NCBI GenBank assembly: GCA_003116875.1
Contig: BCKT01000009.1
Span: 310,001 to 374,000, forward strand
DNA from: Takashimella koratensis
Lineage: Eukaryota; Basidiomycota; Tremellomycetes; Trichosporonales; Tetragoniomycetaceae
Direction: 5' to 3'
Length of the DNA: 64,000 bases
Under the pieces are notes generated by a model that worked only from the letters and a program-made list of their open reading frames with translations, ran no database searches and was not told where the DNA came from. The first letter of the stretch is position 1; every line of letters starts with the position of its first letter. The position numbers were made by a program, and so were the translations under genes. Shown here piece after piece: positions 1 to 11,048 of this stretch.

Positions 1-527
1 GAGTGCTAGGCGGTAAGTGGTGTGCACGGCGGCAGGTTGGAGTGTGAGGTGGTAGCGGTGGTGGTGGTGGTGTTGGTGGTGGTGGTGGTGAGTGGGAAGT
101 GAGGGGCGGGTTGAGGAGGGAAAGAGTGCTCGTGTGAGGTCGAGGGTGGGGTGGGGTGGGTTCAGGTGGTGAGTAGTAGTTGTGACGACGAATTGGGAGA
201 GCAACCAACCGAGGCAGGCAGAGATTGAAAAAGTTGAACCAGGTGAGGTTTTTTCCAGGGTCCACACGAGGGCGGGGGTATCGGGGTCAATCTGCGCCGG
301 CCCGTCCGTTTACCCACGGTGGTCGCGTCTGGCCAAATGGGCGGAAATGACGTGTAGTCGGTATCTGATTGGGCCCAAAATATCTGGCTTCTCTCATTCC
401 TTTGCACTTTTCACTCGAGCGTCAGTCACAGTTCATTGTCATTGTCAATCTTCAACAAGACAGACCATTGACCCCACAGCCCACAGCCCACAGCCCACAG
501 CCCACAGCCCATTGCCAGAGCATCACC
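1..527. other. Upstream region of the eIF2A gene
   Basis: No coding sequence that I can support. It holds a GGT trinucleotide microsatellite at about 48-91 and, just before the eIF2A start codon, five copies of a CCACAGC heptamer at about 474-510. The heptamer run would lie in the 5' leader, ending 17 nt before the ATG. The small open frames on both strands are compatible with chance. Confidence 0.6.
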
Positions 528-3293
528 ATGGCTCCTCAATACGCGTGTACGTAGCCTGCCCTCTACCTCTCCCTCACCCGACTCATTGTCCTATACATCT
601 CCACATACCATTCGCTGACCTTGCAACCTCCGCTCATCGCTCCTCCAGTCCGCGCACAAAAGACAACCGGCGTGGCAGACGGTCCATCATGGGCGTCCAC
701 CGAGCTCACAGGGTGAGTCACCGTTCTTCCTACACCAATCTCCACGTCCTAGTCCCTTACCAGAGCTCTCCTCTGAGGTCTACTTTCACTCCCCGACATT
801 CACCTTCATGCGTTTCATACCTGCCTAAGCCCTGACGCGAGCTGACAATCGTCTCAGTGGTGCCGCTCCAACACGGACCTACGCGTACTCGCCAGACGGT
901 GAGCTCCTCGCCTACGCCGTTGCCGACCGGTAAGTCTTGCCTCCACATTTCCTTCATCTATTCCAACACCAACCTTGACTTCTCCTCCACACTCTTTACA
1001 TTTTCCAATACTACACCTGCTCCGCTCTCGTCCGCGGCTCGGGCAATTCCAAGCGGAGAACAAACCCAAACCCCCAGCTGACCCAATACCTACTCCAGTG
1101 TGGCAATCTACCCAGCTGTCTCTGGTGACAACGCCGAACCAACAGCGACCATCACTCAGCCCAACGTGATCGCGCTTGCGTTCTCTCCACTCGGTTCGAC
1201 ACTGTTCACCTTCGAGCGGCCAGTGAAGAGCGAAGGCGGGGACGTGTACAAGAATGTCAAGGCTTGGGATACACAGGGTCAGCTCGTCGGTGGCTGGTAC
1301 CAGAAAACTCAGGATGACTGGTACGTACCATTTCTTCTCCTGGGAATCATGTTTCGTTTTGAGACAAGTTTGGGGTGAACTTTTAAACTCATCAGTGTCA
1401 TAGGGAACCGGTCATCTCGCCGGACGAGCAATACCTCCTTCGAGCCACGGGCACCGACATCCTCGTCTTCACCCCTACGCTCGCAGCAAGGCCGTCTCTC
1501 CGACTCAAGCTCGACGGCCCTGTCCGGGGCCTATTCATCTCGCGTCCTGCGTCTCTGCCCGAGTCCGCGGGCGTGTCAAAACCCGTCAAAGCTTACAGCG
1601 AAGCCGCGGTCGCTGTTTGGGTCGGGGAGAAACAAGGAGCACCAGCTTCGGTGGCATTGTATACCCTCTCGAGCTTGGTCAAGTCGGCCGCAGTGGCCAA
1701 AGAAGGAGAAGAGGCAGGAGCAACGGAGACGAAGAGTATCCCCCAGACGCAGGCGAGGAAGGCGTTCTACAAGGCAGACAAGCTCAACGTCAAGTGGAAT
1801 CACGCTGGTACAATGGTGAGTGTCTATGTGGCTGCTCTTGTGTTCTTGTGGACCTGGCTGGACAGAAGCTGATAGAGTATAGGCTCTCTTTCTAACACAT
1901 ACCGACGTCGACAACTCGGGCAAGTCGTACTATGGCGAAACAAACCTGTACCTCGTCGCGCTGGATGGCAGCTTTGACGGGCTGGTTGATCTCGGTGAGT
2001 CATCTAAGCGATTGGATTTCCTTTCTAACAATTCACAGACAAAGAGGGACCAATCTACGATTTTGCATGGAGTCCCAACTCGAGAGAATTCTCTGTCTGC
2101 TATGGGTGTAAGCTCTCTCTCCCACTCTGACAATTCGAGACACACCGTGAGCTCCTGCTGACTTGCGTAGACATGCCGTCCCGGACTCAGATGTACGACC
2201 ACAAGGCAAAGGCCATTCACTCCTTCGGTTCCGCACACCGTAATTTCCTCGCATACCAGCCTCAGGGCCGGCTCCTCCTCAGCGCGGGCTTTGGTAACTT
2301 GGCCGGCGGCGTTGACGTCTGGGAGATCAGCACGCGTAAGAAGATTATCGAATTTACGGCCTCCAATTCGTCATGGTGCGAATGGTCACCTTGCGGCCGC
2401 TACATTCTCACCGCAACATTGTCGCCTCGGTTGAGGGTGGATAACGGGGTCAAGATTTGGTGGTGTGATGGCAAACTGTTGCATATTCACCCGCAAGATG
2501 AATTGTACCAGGTCTCGTTCAAGCCGACACCGGTGGAAAAGATTGAGGCGTTCCCATCGGTCGTCCCGCCTGCACCTGATGCCAACGAGTCTGTCGCTTC
2601 GTTCAGGAAAGAGGCCCCTTCTAACGGTGAGTATTTAAGCAGAGACGCACATTGTTCAGTTTCAACGTGGAGTATCGGCAGGAATTTCATTGACCACGGC
2701 CATAGGCGAGTCGAAACCGGTTGGAGCGTACCGACCTCCGGGAGCACGAGGAACCGTTGCTTCCGACGCCTACAAGCGCGACGACGACAGTGCTCCTTCC
2801 TCTGGCGCTTCGACACCCATGTTCCGCGGCGGCAAGCCTGCAGGTCGGTATATCCCCGGCGCACCGATCCCGGGTGCCCCTGCCCCCGCGGCGGCGAACG
2901 GTGGTGGCGACGATAAGAAGAAGCGGTCAAGGACCAAGGGGAAGAAAGGGGATGGGAAGAAAGAGGAGAACGAGGTACCTGTCGCGCCAGCTGTAGTTGA
3001 GGAACCGCCAGTCGAGGCGGGTGACGCAGAAGGTGATGCCACGGCTAAAAAGATTCGAAACTTGACCAAGAAGGTGAGTAAGGTTGTCTAGGATAGACGG
3101 GCTGGGAAGAGATAGAGGGGAAAGGGAAAGGAAATGAGCTGGGCTGACGCGCTGGGTTACGTAGTTGAAAGCCATCGAGGAACTCAAGAGTCGGCTGGCA
3201 GGTGGGGAAGTCTTGGAGAAGACTCAGCTGCAGAAGATTGAGACGGAAGCTTCGGTCCGTGCTGAAGTCGTCGCCCTCGGCGGATCGGCGTGA
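528..3293 (+). CDS. Eukaryotic translation initiation factor 2A (eIF2A)
   Basis: Ten exons: 528-546, 649-712, 858-929, 1099-1320, 1404-1815, 1883-1994, 2039-2107, 2171-2626, 2706-3073 and 3165-3293, giving 640 aa with every intron phase matching. eIF2A is a monomeric WD40 protein that can deliver initiator Met-tRNA to the 40S subunit independently of eIF2, mainly on special mRNAs. The N-terminus MAPQYAFRAQKTTG and the beta-propeller blades (YAYSPDGELLAYA, CEWSPCGRYILTATLSPR, GGVDVWEIS) are typical of the family. After the propeller come the conserved PVGAYRPPGARG and GGKPAGRYIPGAP segments, a Lys-rich linker (KKKRSRTKGKKGDGKK) and a C-terminal coiled-coil helix (LKAIEELKSRLAGGE). Length fits the family. 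It runs convergently toward the SERF gene. The symbol is left blank because the fungal name varies. Confidence 0.93.
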
Positions 3294-3806
3294 GGGCGAA
3301 CGGCGCGAGATGGGCTCATCGAGATTGACTTGTCTGGAGAGGAGGGGTGAACCAAAAGATACCGACTTTTTGATGTTGATGTTGATGTTCATGTTCATGG
3401 TGGAGATCAAAGAGTAAAGACAGCACAGAGTAAAGAGTGAAGAGTAAAGATCAAAAACGAGTTTTGGAATACACTGTCTCTAGCATAGTTTTCATAGCGA
3501 TCAACGTGATCTGTTTTGCATCGACTTTTCTTCATCACTCTCGTGTATCTCTCTACCTTGTCAAGTCCTCTTCATCGTCGAGAGCTTCTCTCATCTCCCA
3601 TACATGATGTCATCCTGTCAAGACGACCCTTCTACCTCGACTTCTGTACAACACATGTCCTCAACCCTCGTTTGAGCAACACGACATCCCCAACTTTCCT
3701 TACACATCTACCTCAACCTTATGATATCGGTCTCTGTCCATCTCAATGCATGAATTAAAGTTGAGTGCGTGAAACAGCAAACAACGAATAACGAACAACG
3801 ATCAAC

Positions 3807-3875
3807 GATCAACAAGCAACAAGCAACAAGCAACAAGAAACAAGCAACAAGCAACAAGCAACAAGCAACAAGCAA
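3807..3875. repeat. ACAAGCA heptamer tandem repeat
   Basis: Roughly nine tandem copies of the 7-mer ACAAGCA (one copy with ACAAGAA), preceded by related degenerate units (AACGATC, AACGAAT). A minisatellite in the convergent intergenic region; no coding role visible. Confidence 0.85.
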
Positions 3876-4031
3876 TACCTAACACGCAGTGACCAGCTTC
3901 GACATATGCGCAAATTGCATCAACGCCGAGAACAAAGAGCTCTAATAACAGTGACTGGACTACTAAATGACAAAGAGCCCAAACGATCGGATCCCACTCA
4001 CTCCAACATCCAAATCTTCCTCCCGTCCCCC

Positions 4032-4032
<1 letters not shown>

Positions 4033-4099
<67 letters not shown>

Positions 4100-4109
4100 N
4101 NNNNNNNNN

Positions 4110-4146
<37 letters not shown>
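4033..4146. repeat. Poly-C homopolymer containing an assembly gap
   Basis: An uninterrupted run of C at 4033-4099, ten N at 4100-4109, then C again to 4146. The true length cannot be known from this assembly. A G-run of this size on the other strand could form G-quadruplexes, and the gap suggests the tract stopped sequencing. Confidence 0.95.
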
Positions 4147-4148
<2 letters not shown>

Positions 4149-4323
4149 CCCTCCCCGGTCCCATCTCTTGCCCTGCGCTATCACCGACTCCAGCGATCTG
4201 CAGATCCAACCGACCTCCCCTCCCTACCCCTCGCATTCCGTCATCGCCCACCTCATATCACCCCACTCCATATCGATCATTCACCCTCCAAGCTGACGGA
4301 GCGAGTATGCGAAACGCTGCGCG

Positions 4324-5283
4324 CTACTTTTTCTTCTCAGCGGCCTTGCCGGCCCCAGCTTGTCCGCCCCCATTCGCGTCTTCGGTCGCTTTCTTTGCTG
4401 CCTTGGCCTAAAGAAACAAATCAGCACGTCGAACAGTCAAGTCTTGTCGGCGTCTCAGCAGATCCGCTTCACTCGATTCTCCTAACCCAAACTAGGTGAG
4501 CACCATGGTTTACACAACTCATGATGACTTCGCTTCCCCCCGACCTCGATTTAGTCCACCTAGCTCTCTGCTCATTCCTCTGCTTGCCCGCTCTCGACCT
4601 CTCGACCTCGTAGGATGTGACAATCGCTCAAGCACTCACGGCAATCCTGTATCATCACCCACACGCGTAGACAAAGTCAGATCCTTTGTACGTATTGCAC
4701 GTGTCTTTCTGTATATGTCCTTTGACTCACGCTTCTTGGAGAGCCTTGGCGTCGCTGTAGACCGGGTCAGTAATGTGTCGGCGAAACCACGGGGCAGGGT
4801 ACGGGCCGAGACATGGAACGATCATGGTCCGGCAAGGAGTGGTGGAGGTGGAGTAGAGAAGAGTGGAAGAGCTAGAGCAAGGTAGAGGGGCAAGGGAAGA
4901 GGACAAGAGATGAACAACTCACGCTTCCCTTCGCTGTTGCGGGTTCCCGCTCTTCTTCGCTTTGCCCGCGGCCCTATCCAACGATCAAGATCAGCTTCAA
5001 CCAGGTCCAGACCTCTGCGCTTCCATCTCAATTCCCAGTCCAACAAGTGAGTCCAAGGATGATCAAGACAAGGGTGTAGGCGAGGGCTTGGGGGGGCCGA
5101 ATAGCAAGGATAAGACGAGGTGACGTACAACTTGGCCTGGTTCTTTGCGCGGTCTCGTTCTCGTTGGTCTCCACCTGACGCCCAAAAGTCAGCACATTTT
5201 CATCTCACCCTTCCTTCTACGGTCCAGAGACGCGCCGAGAATTGCCTGCGAGCCGGCCAGAGTGAAGAAGACGTACGGGTCAT
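4324..5283 (-). CDS. SERF/4F5 family small basic protein
   Basis: Six exons on the minus strand: 5277-5283, 5129-5174, 4923-4973, 4731-4754, 4640-4646 and 4324-4407, together 219 nt, 72 aa. The N-terminus MTRGDQRERDRAKNQAKLA and the SGNPQQRREADAKALQEAIA stretch are diagnostic of the 4F5 (small EDRK-rich factor) family, small disordered Lys/Arg-rich proteins; the animal SERF proteins promote amyloid assembly, while the fungal role is poorly known. The tail is Ala/Lys/Gly rich and ends EKKK. The first exon (ATGACCC) and the fifth (GATTGCC) are only 7 nt each. Both are flanked by good splice sites (GTACGT and GTGAGT donors, CAG acceptors), and without the 7-nt fifth exon the frame cannot be closed. 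Splicing is inferred, but the resulting protein matches the family throughout. Confidence 0.85.
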
Positions 5284-5662
5284 GGGTGAGGCAGTCTGGG
5301 TAAAGAAGTGGTCGAACGTGGATTAGGAAGCTACGAAAAACACGAACTGGGATTTTTATGGAATCTTTTGTGGGCCGTGTTTGTTGGCGATCTCAAATTT
5401 CAGGCCTGATCGGTCCTGGGTGGCGGCGGCTAGCCAAGGAGCCAGCCACTACACGGAGATGACATCGACCACTTCAAACTGTCCAAATCCGAGCGGCTAC
5501 ATATACGTGCACTCTCTAGACCTGGCGACTTGCTCATACTCGGGTGTGGTATAGTCATTGCAATATCTATCTCATCTAAAATCTGCCGAATCTAACAATC
5601 AATTATGGTGCTAAGCGAAAGGCAGGCGGGATATCCACAACATCCAGACCATCGGACCACCG
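5284..5662. other. Spacer between SERF promoter and PAQR gene 3' end
   Basis: About 380 nt with no supported gene. The right half is presumably the 3' UTR of the PAQR gene, and the part next to 5283 the SERF promoter and leader. No repeat or strong motif seen. Confidence 0.5.
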
Positions 5663-7156
5663 TCACACACCGTGGCCTACCGCCATAGCCCGACCCCAAA
5701 CCATACCTCTCAATGCGAGGTACTGCGACGTTGCGCCGAGGAGGACAAAGACGTGGAAGATCTGGTGTGATGAGCCAAAGTAATCAAACGTCCCTGGTGA
5801 GAACCGTTCAGGTATCCTTGCGGCGCTATAGAGAGATAACAATCAGCGACAGGTCTCTGCACACTCTTGTGAAAGTTGTTTTCCACAATGAACCAGATAC
5901 CTGCACCCCGAGACCCGAATGTGTGTGATTTACCACTTACTAGAGGACAGCACCGAAGATGTAAGACGCCCCCCCAGCGATGATAAAGTCCAGACTCATC
6001 ATCCTCCGCGCGTGGTCGAGACCCTGGGTGATGAGGATATGGGTGATAGGGACCACCGCAGAGAGACCGAGGGCGATGAATGTGAGTGTCCGTTCCCAGA
6101 TATGGGTACGGTGGTAAGGTGAAAGCACGATCTGATGCCAAGGTGGAGTTGTCAGCTAGGCGGTGCGGTCAGAGCGAGGTTGGGGAAGCGACAGGATGAA
6201 AACTTACATAGGCAGAGGCAATACCAGCGGCGAGAATGGCAAAGGCGTAGACTAGCTGGAGGACCAGATCACCATGGAAAGCGTAGTACATCCCTGGCAA
6301 TATACTGCCAACGATCAAGACGACGATCCCGATCTATCAAACTGCGTGAGCTCATCCTCACCACCCCTTGGCTCTTATCCACATCATATCCAATCCTGTC
6401 CATAAAGCAATCTGGGTCTGCTCAGATGTTGCCGTGACTCACGTAATCTCCAGAATGAGCTGAATCACACATCCCCTTTGAATGACACTGGACCGTATGA
6501 AACCAGCTCGACAGACTTAGGCAGGTCACCGCGCACACGAGGTAGATGAGGAGCGAGATCTTGTCGTGTAAAGTCGGAGGAGTGGCGAGGTGGTCGAATG
6601 GGAAATGGGTAGGGATTAGGTGTAAGGGAATGAGAGAGAGGAAGACCAGCGCTCCGAGGAAGTGGGTGTGGATGTTGACTGGAAGGAAAGGGTGGTTAGT
6701 TGTTGACGAGGCAGTAGAGAGGAGGATGAGAGAAGAGGGGAGAATGCCTACCCGTTTCATTGTGGACATCTGTGCGGGTCAGCTACATGCTGATCGTGTA
6801 TTATCTGGAAGCTGATGGCAGGAAGACAACACGCCGCACAACATCTAATATGTAACCCACTCACAAGATACCGCGCTCGCGAAGCACGCTCGGAGGGTAT
6901 GTAACTGTTGTCTGTACCCATAGATGATATACTTGTTATCTGTCTGCCACGGTACGGCTTTCATCGACTCGTCAAACGTGAGTAGTTGGCGATTGTCCTT
7001 AGGCTCAGGCGAGTTGGAAGGAGAGGCTGAGATTGCGTGGCCGTTGGAGACGAGTGGTGTGGTTTCGGTCGCCATGGTTGGTTGCGAGGACGGGGTGTAC
7101 GGGGTGTACGGGGTAGACGGGGTGGATTGCGCGGCCTGGCGTCGGGTCACGGGCAT
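5663..7156 (-). CDS. PAQR/Izh family seven-transmembrane protein (adiponectin-receptor-like)
   Basis: Six exons: 6865-7156, 6752-6769, 6443-6678, 6208-6333, 5941-6131 and 5663-5825, 1026 nt, 341 aa; all phases agree. Family members (yeast Izh1-4, human AdipoR) are seven-helix membrane enzymes, probable ceramidases, linked to zinc and sterol/lipid homeostasis. Family signatures are visible: a cytosolic N-terminus ending YIIYGYRQQLHTLRACF, then VHNETVNIHTHFLGA at the first membrane segment, SSWFHTVQCHSK with the first zinc-ligand His, GIVVLIVGSILPGMYYAF, and SSHQIFHVFVLLGATSQYLAL with the two C-terminal zinc-ligand His. The second exon is just 18 nt (YVHNET). The first ~70 residues are Ser/Thr/Pro rich. 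It is divergent from MAK5 with a 269-nt shared promoter. Confidence 0.92.
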
Positions 7157-7425
7157 GCTGGATATATAACAAAGAACAGAATGGATACGGGACTCTATGC
7201 CTCTAAGAAGTCTATGGGGAGTGTCGGGGTGGATGAGGCCACGGGTGAACCATGAGCGATGTGGATGACCCACAAGAGGACCCGTCGACCCGACGAGGAT
7301 CCATGCAACGGCCCTCATCCAGGCACCGATTCCACCACATGTCACGTGACGATGCTTGAAAAAAGTTGAACCTCCGAGTTGCAATTCTCGGTTCATTGTG
7401 CACGTACTTGACAACAACAACGACC
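7157..7425. promoter_or_regulatory. Bidirectional promoter region of the PAQR and MAK5 genes
   Basis: 269 nt between two divergent start codons, so both promoters must lie here. I see no convincing TATA box and cannot point to specific operator sites. Confidence 0.5.
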
Positions 7426-10417
7426 ATGGTCGACCTCAAGAAGACATTGAAGAAGAAGAAACGCTCGGCGCCTTCGTCGTCGTCGTCTTTGTTCAAACGG
7501 AATGGCTCGTCGTCTTTAGGACCGGTGAAGCGGCGGAAGGTGGGCGTCAACGACCTCGCTTGGAGAGAAGTCAAGACGTCGTCTCTACCTGGAATGGACG
7601 CAGGTGGGGGGATGATGATGTTGGAGGAACTGGATGGGGTGGATGTTCAGTGGGAAGAAGGGGTTGATGGGAGGAAGGTCGCAAGTTTCGTTGGGGAGGT
7701 AGAGGAGGTGGAGGATGGTGGGGAGGGTGAGGGTGAGGGTGAGGGTGAGAAGGAAAGCGAGGGGGCCGACGAGGATGAGGAAGAGGGAGCGGCGGTTAAA
7801 GAGACAGAGGCCAAGGGCAAGGGTAAAGAGAAAGTCAAGGGGAAGAAAGAACAGGAATCCGCCAAAGGCAAAGGGAAAAGCAAGAGCACCGGCGATATGG
7901 AAGACCCAGGAGACGATGCCGACCTTGGACTCTCGTTCGCCGGTGTCGACGTCGACGACCTCGACGATGAGATTGACGACTCATTTGACGGTGAGTAGGT
8001 CATCTTCCCCGGACTCTAGCCCTTGTTGACTCTCTATAGACGACTCGCTACCCCTTTGGAAGAGCTTGGAGCTGCACGCTGCACTGAAACGAGGCCTGCA
8101 CCAGTTGGGGTTCACGAAACCGACCGAGATTCAAACCCGGGCCGTACCTTCTGCTCTCGAGGGCCACGACGTGATTGGTGTCGCAGAGACAGTACGTGCT
8201 TTATCCACCTTCTCCGTAGCACACCATCTAGAATACCTAGAATCTTACTAACGTCTTCCCCTACTTTACGCTACCTACTTTAGGGATCCGGAAAGACCCT
8301 CGCCTACTCCCTTCCTATCCTCTCACACCTACTCGAAACCTCATCGCCTTCTCCTGCCGCATCAACCTCCCGGCGCGCTCTCTCCGCACTCGTCCTGTGC
8401 CCGACACGCGAACTCGCTATTCAGGTCTCTGACCACCTCAGCCGCGTGATCTCGACTGCGATCCCGGCCCGCCCAGGTCCGCCCAGGATCAGTATTGGGA
8501 GTGTTGTCGGTGGGCTCAGTGCGCATAAACAGAAGAGGATTGTGGAGAGGGGTTGCGACGTCCTTGTTGCGACCCCTGGACGGTTGTGGGATCTCATGAA
8601 GGCGGTGAGTGTCAGCTTGGCGAGAGTGTCATCTTGGCGAGAGTTCCTCCCGCCGTGATGAAATTAGGTTAGAGACCGGTACTGATCCCTTGTTGTACAG
8701 GACGATGATCTCGCTGCAAGTGTACGAGCCCTCCGGTTCCTCGTCATCGATGAAGCCGACCGAATGATTGAGAACGGCCACTTTGCCGAACTGGAAAGCA
8801 TCGTTCAACTCACTCGCCGCCCAACGGTCGTCGAGACCGACGCCGAGGCTGAGGCAGACGCCGACGACCCGACGTTCTCTGGCGCAGATACGGTATTGAC
8901 GTCTACCGAGGCGAAAGAGGATATGCAGACGTTCATCTTCTCAGCGACGATGGCGAAGGAGCTGCAGCAGAATTTGAAACGCCGGAAACGGCCGGGCAAG
9001 GGAAAGGGCGCAAAGAAGGGGACAACCTTAGGTGAGTGGGGAAGGAGATGGTGCTACTCTCTGCTGGCGTATCTCTATCACTGTACAGTTGCTGATGAGG
9101 CCTTGGTATCGCGTATCACAGAGGACCTTGTTGATCGCCTCGACTTCCGCGACGAGAACCCGTCGGTGATTGACCTCAGCCCCGAGGGCGGTGTTGTCTC
9201 TGTTCTCCGCGAGAGCATGGTCGAGTGCATCTTATCCGAGAAAGACCTCTTCCTCTACTACTTCCTCCTCCGCTACCCTGGCCGTACCCTCGTCTTTGTC
9301 GGCAGCATTGACGGGATCCGGCGTCTCATCCCTCTATTCGAAGCACTCAACCAACCCGTCTTCCCCCTCCATTCTCAGCTTCAGCAGAAACAGCGTCTCA
9401 AGAACCTCGATCGGTTCAAGAACTCGACCAACGCTGTACTGGTAGCTACCGATGTCGCCGCCAGAGGTCTTGACGTCCCGAACGTCGATCATGTCGTGCA
9501 TTTCAATTTACCCAGGACGGCGGATGCGTATATCCATAGGTCAGGACGAACGGCGCGTGCGAGTAATACGGGTTTCGCTTTGCAGATTGTAGCACCAGAG
9601 GAGAGGGGAATGCAGAGGGCACTCATGAAGACGCTCAACAGGGGTGAGTAGGCAGAGTTTGACGAGGAGTCGAAGAGTGATGCTGAAGTGGGAAACCATT
9701 TAGATCCCCCTGGCGACCTCGAGATCGAATACGGGTTCCTCCCGAAATTGCGCGAACGAATCGAGCTCGCCCGCAAGATTGAGAAAGCGCAGCACAATGT
9801 GAAGAAGTCCAACCATGATCGGAATTGGTTACGCGAGGCTGCCGAGGCGATGGACGTAGATATCGATCCGTCCATGTGAGTGACATTAACTTTCAAGCGC
9901 GGCCGAGTTCGTCCCTTTACTGACCCAGTCTTCTCTCTTACCTAGGTTATCGGACGACGACGATCCCGACTCTCCCTTCAACCGGGCCCGAGGCACGCCC
10001 AAAACCTCTGTCGCTTCCTTGAAAGCCCAACTTGCAGCTCACCTGGCACGCCCACTGGTCGCGCGGGGAGTGTCGGCGCGGTACCCTACCTCTGGGAGCG
10101 TGGTGGTTGTCGACGCTATGGTTGGGGATACGGCACATGCGACGATGATTGGAGCAGGGACAGGGAGGGCGTATGATGTCGCTGGAGAAGCCATGGAGAG
10201 GAAACGAAAGGCGGAGGCGGGGAAGGGAAAGCAGGAAGTCGGGGATGGAGAGGGGAAGGAGAAGAGTAAGGGAGAGGTGAAGGGGAAGAGTAAGAGCGCG
10301 GGCAAGGGCAAGACCGAGGGGAAAGGGAAAAGCAAGAGCAAGGGTGGGGAGGAGAAAGCGGTCAAGGCGAAGCGTATGTCTCGTCACGCCAAGATTGCCG
10401 CGCGGATAACGGGTTGA
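7426..10417 (+). CDS. MAK5: DEAD-box ATP-dependent RNA helicase MAK5 (DDX24 family)
   Basis: Seven exons: 7426-7990, 8040-8191, 8284-8604, 8701-9031, 9089-9643, 9704-9875 and 9946-10417, 2568 nt, 855 aa. MAK5 is a nucleolar helicase needed for 60S ribosomal subunit assembly. The helicase motifs are all present: Q motif [17 protein letters not shown], motif I AETGSGKT, Ia PTRELAIQ, Ib [19 protein letters not shown] (near residue 365), [23 protein letters not shown] and [13 protein letters not shown]. The MAK5/DDX24 assignment rests on the N-terminal segment [18 protein letters not shown] and on the insertion between motifs II and III with an acidic '[12 protein letters not shown]' stretch. The N-terminal region is Glu/Gly/Lys rich and the tail is Lys-rich ([18 protein letters not shown]), as expected for a nucleolar protein. 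Confidence 0.93.
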
Positions 10418-11048
10418 TAGATGTGTAAGTTAGTTTGGCCTCGTCGTCATAGAAGAGATTTAATATGGCAGCCAGGTAACCGTGCATATTTTCATCAGTA
10501 TGAGAGAAAGGATCAGCGATGTAATGTACTTTGTTTACGTCCCAGTGTGTGAAGCGCATTGGACAAGGATCATTGTTCTTCTCGTCTACGACAAAATGCT
10601 ATGAACGGAAGAGGGTTGAAAGAATTTGGGTAAATGGATGAGGGGTTTGCGTCATTTATTTCACACGACAGACACAGTTGAGAATTTGGAGAGGGAGAGC
10701 AAGAATGAGAATCGGAGAGAAGGAAAGAAGGAGAAGGGCATACAAAGGTTTTGGGTTAGGTTCAAGGGGTTCGTGAAAGGAAAGGAAACGAGACAGGGCG
10801 TTAGGTATGGACCGAGACGAGAGACGAGAATTTGGGGAAAGGGATTAAATTGTTCATAAGTTTATCGATGACCGATGGAAAAGAGAGAGAGAGAGAATGA
10901 GAGAAGTGAGTGACGGGAGAGGAGGGAGAATGATGATGAGAATGAGGAAAGGACCAGGCGTGAGCCTTGAGACTTGTGAAAGACGTGCTGCCCGGGGGGA
11001 AAGGGCAGGTCGTTGTCGTTGTCGTTGTCGTCGTTGAGAACCGCCACA
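10418..11048. other. Convergent spacer between MAK5 and CRZ1-like genes
   Basis: About 630 nt of 3' flanks of two converging genes. Purine-rich on the plus strand, with a GTCGTT repeat at 11012-11035. No supported gene. Confidence 0.55.

Larger units (their letters stand above)
3294..4323. other. Convergent 3' region between eIF2A and SERF genes
   Basis: About 1 kb between two converging genes. It contains a degenerate ACAAGCA tandem repeat (3807-3875), a long poly-C tract with an assembly gap (4033-4146), and no reading frame with protein-like composition. The long open frames across the poly-C tract are poly-Pro or poly-Gly artefacts. Confidence 0.6.

Noticed and set aside
3906..4499. Plus and minus frames of 100-200 codons across the poly-C tract
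   Set aside because: Poly-Pro or poly-Gly products of the homopolymer and gap; no conserved sequence on either side, and the SERF gene overlaps the right end.
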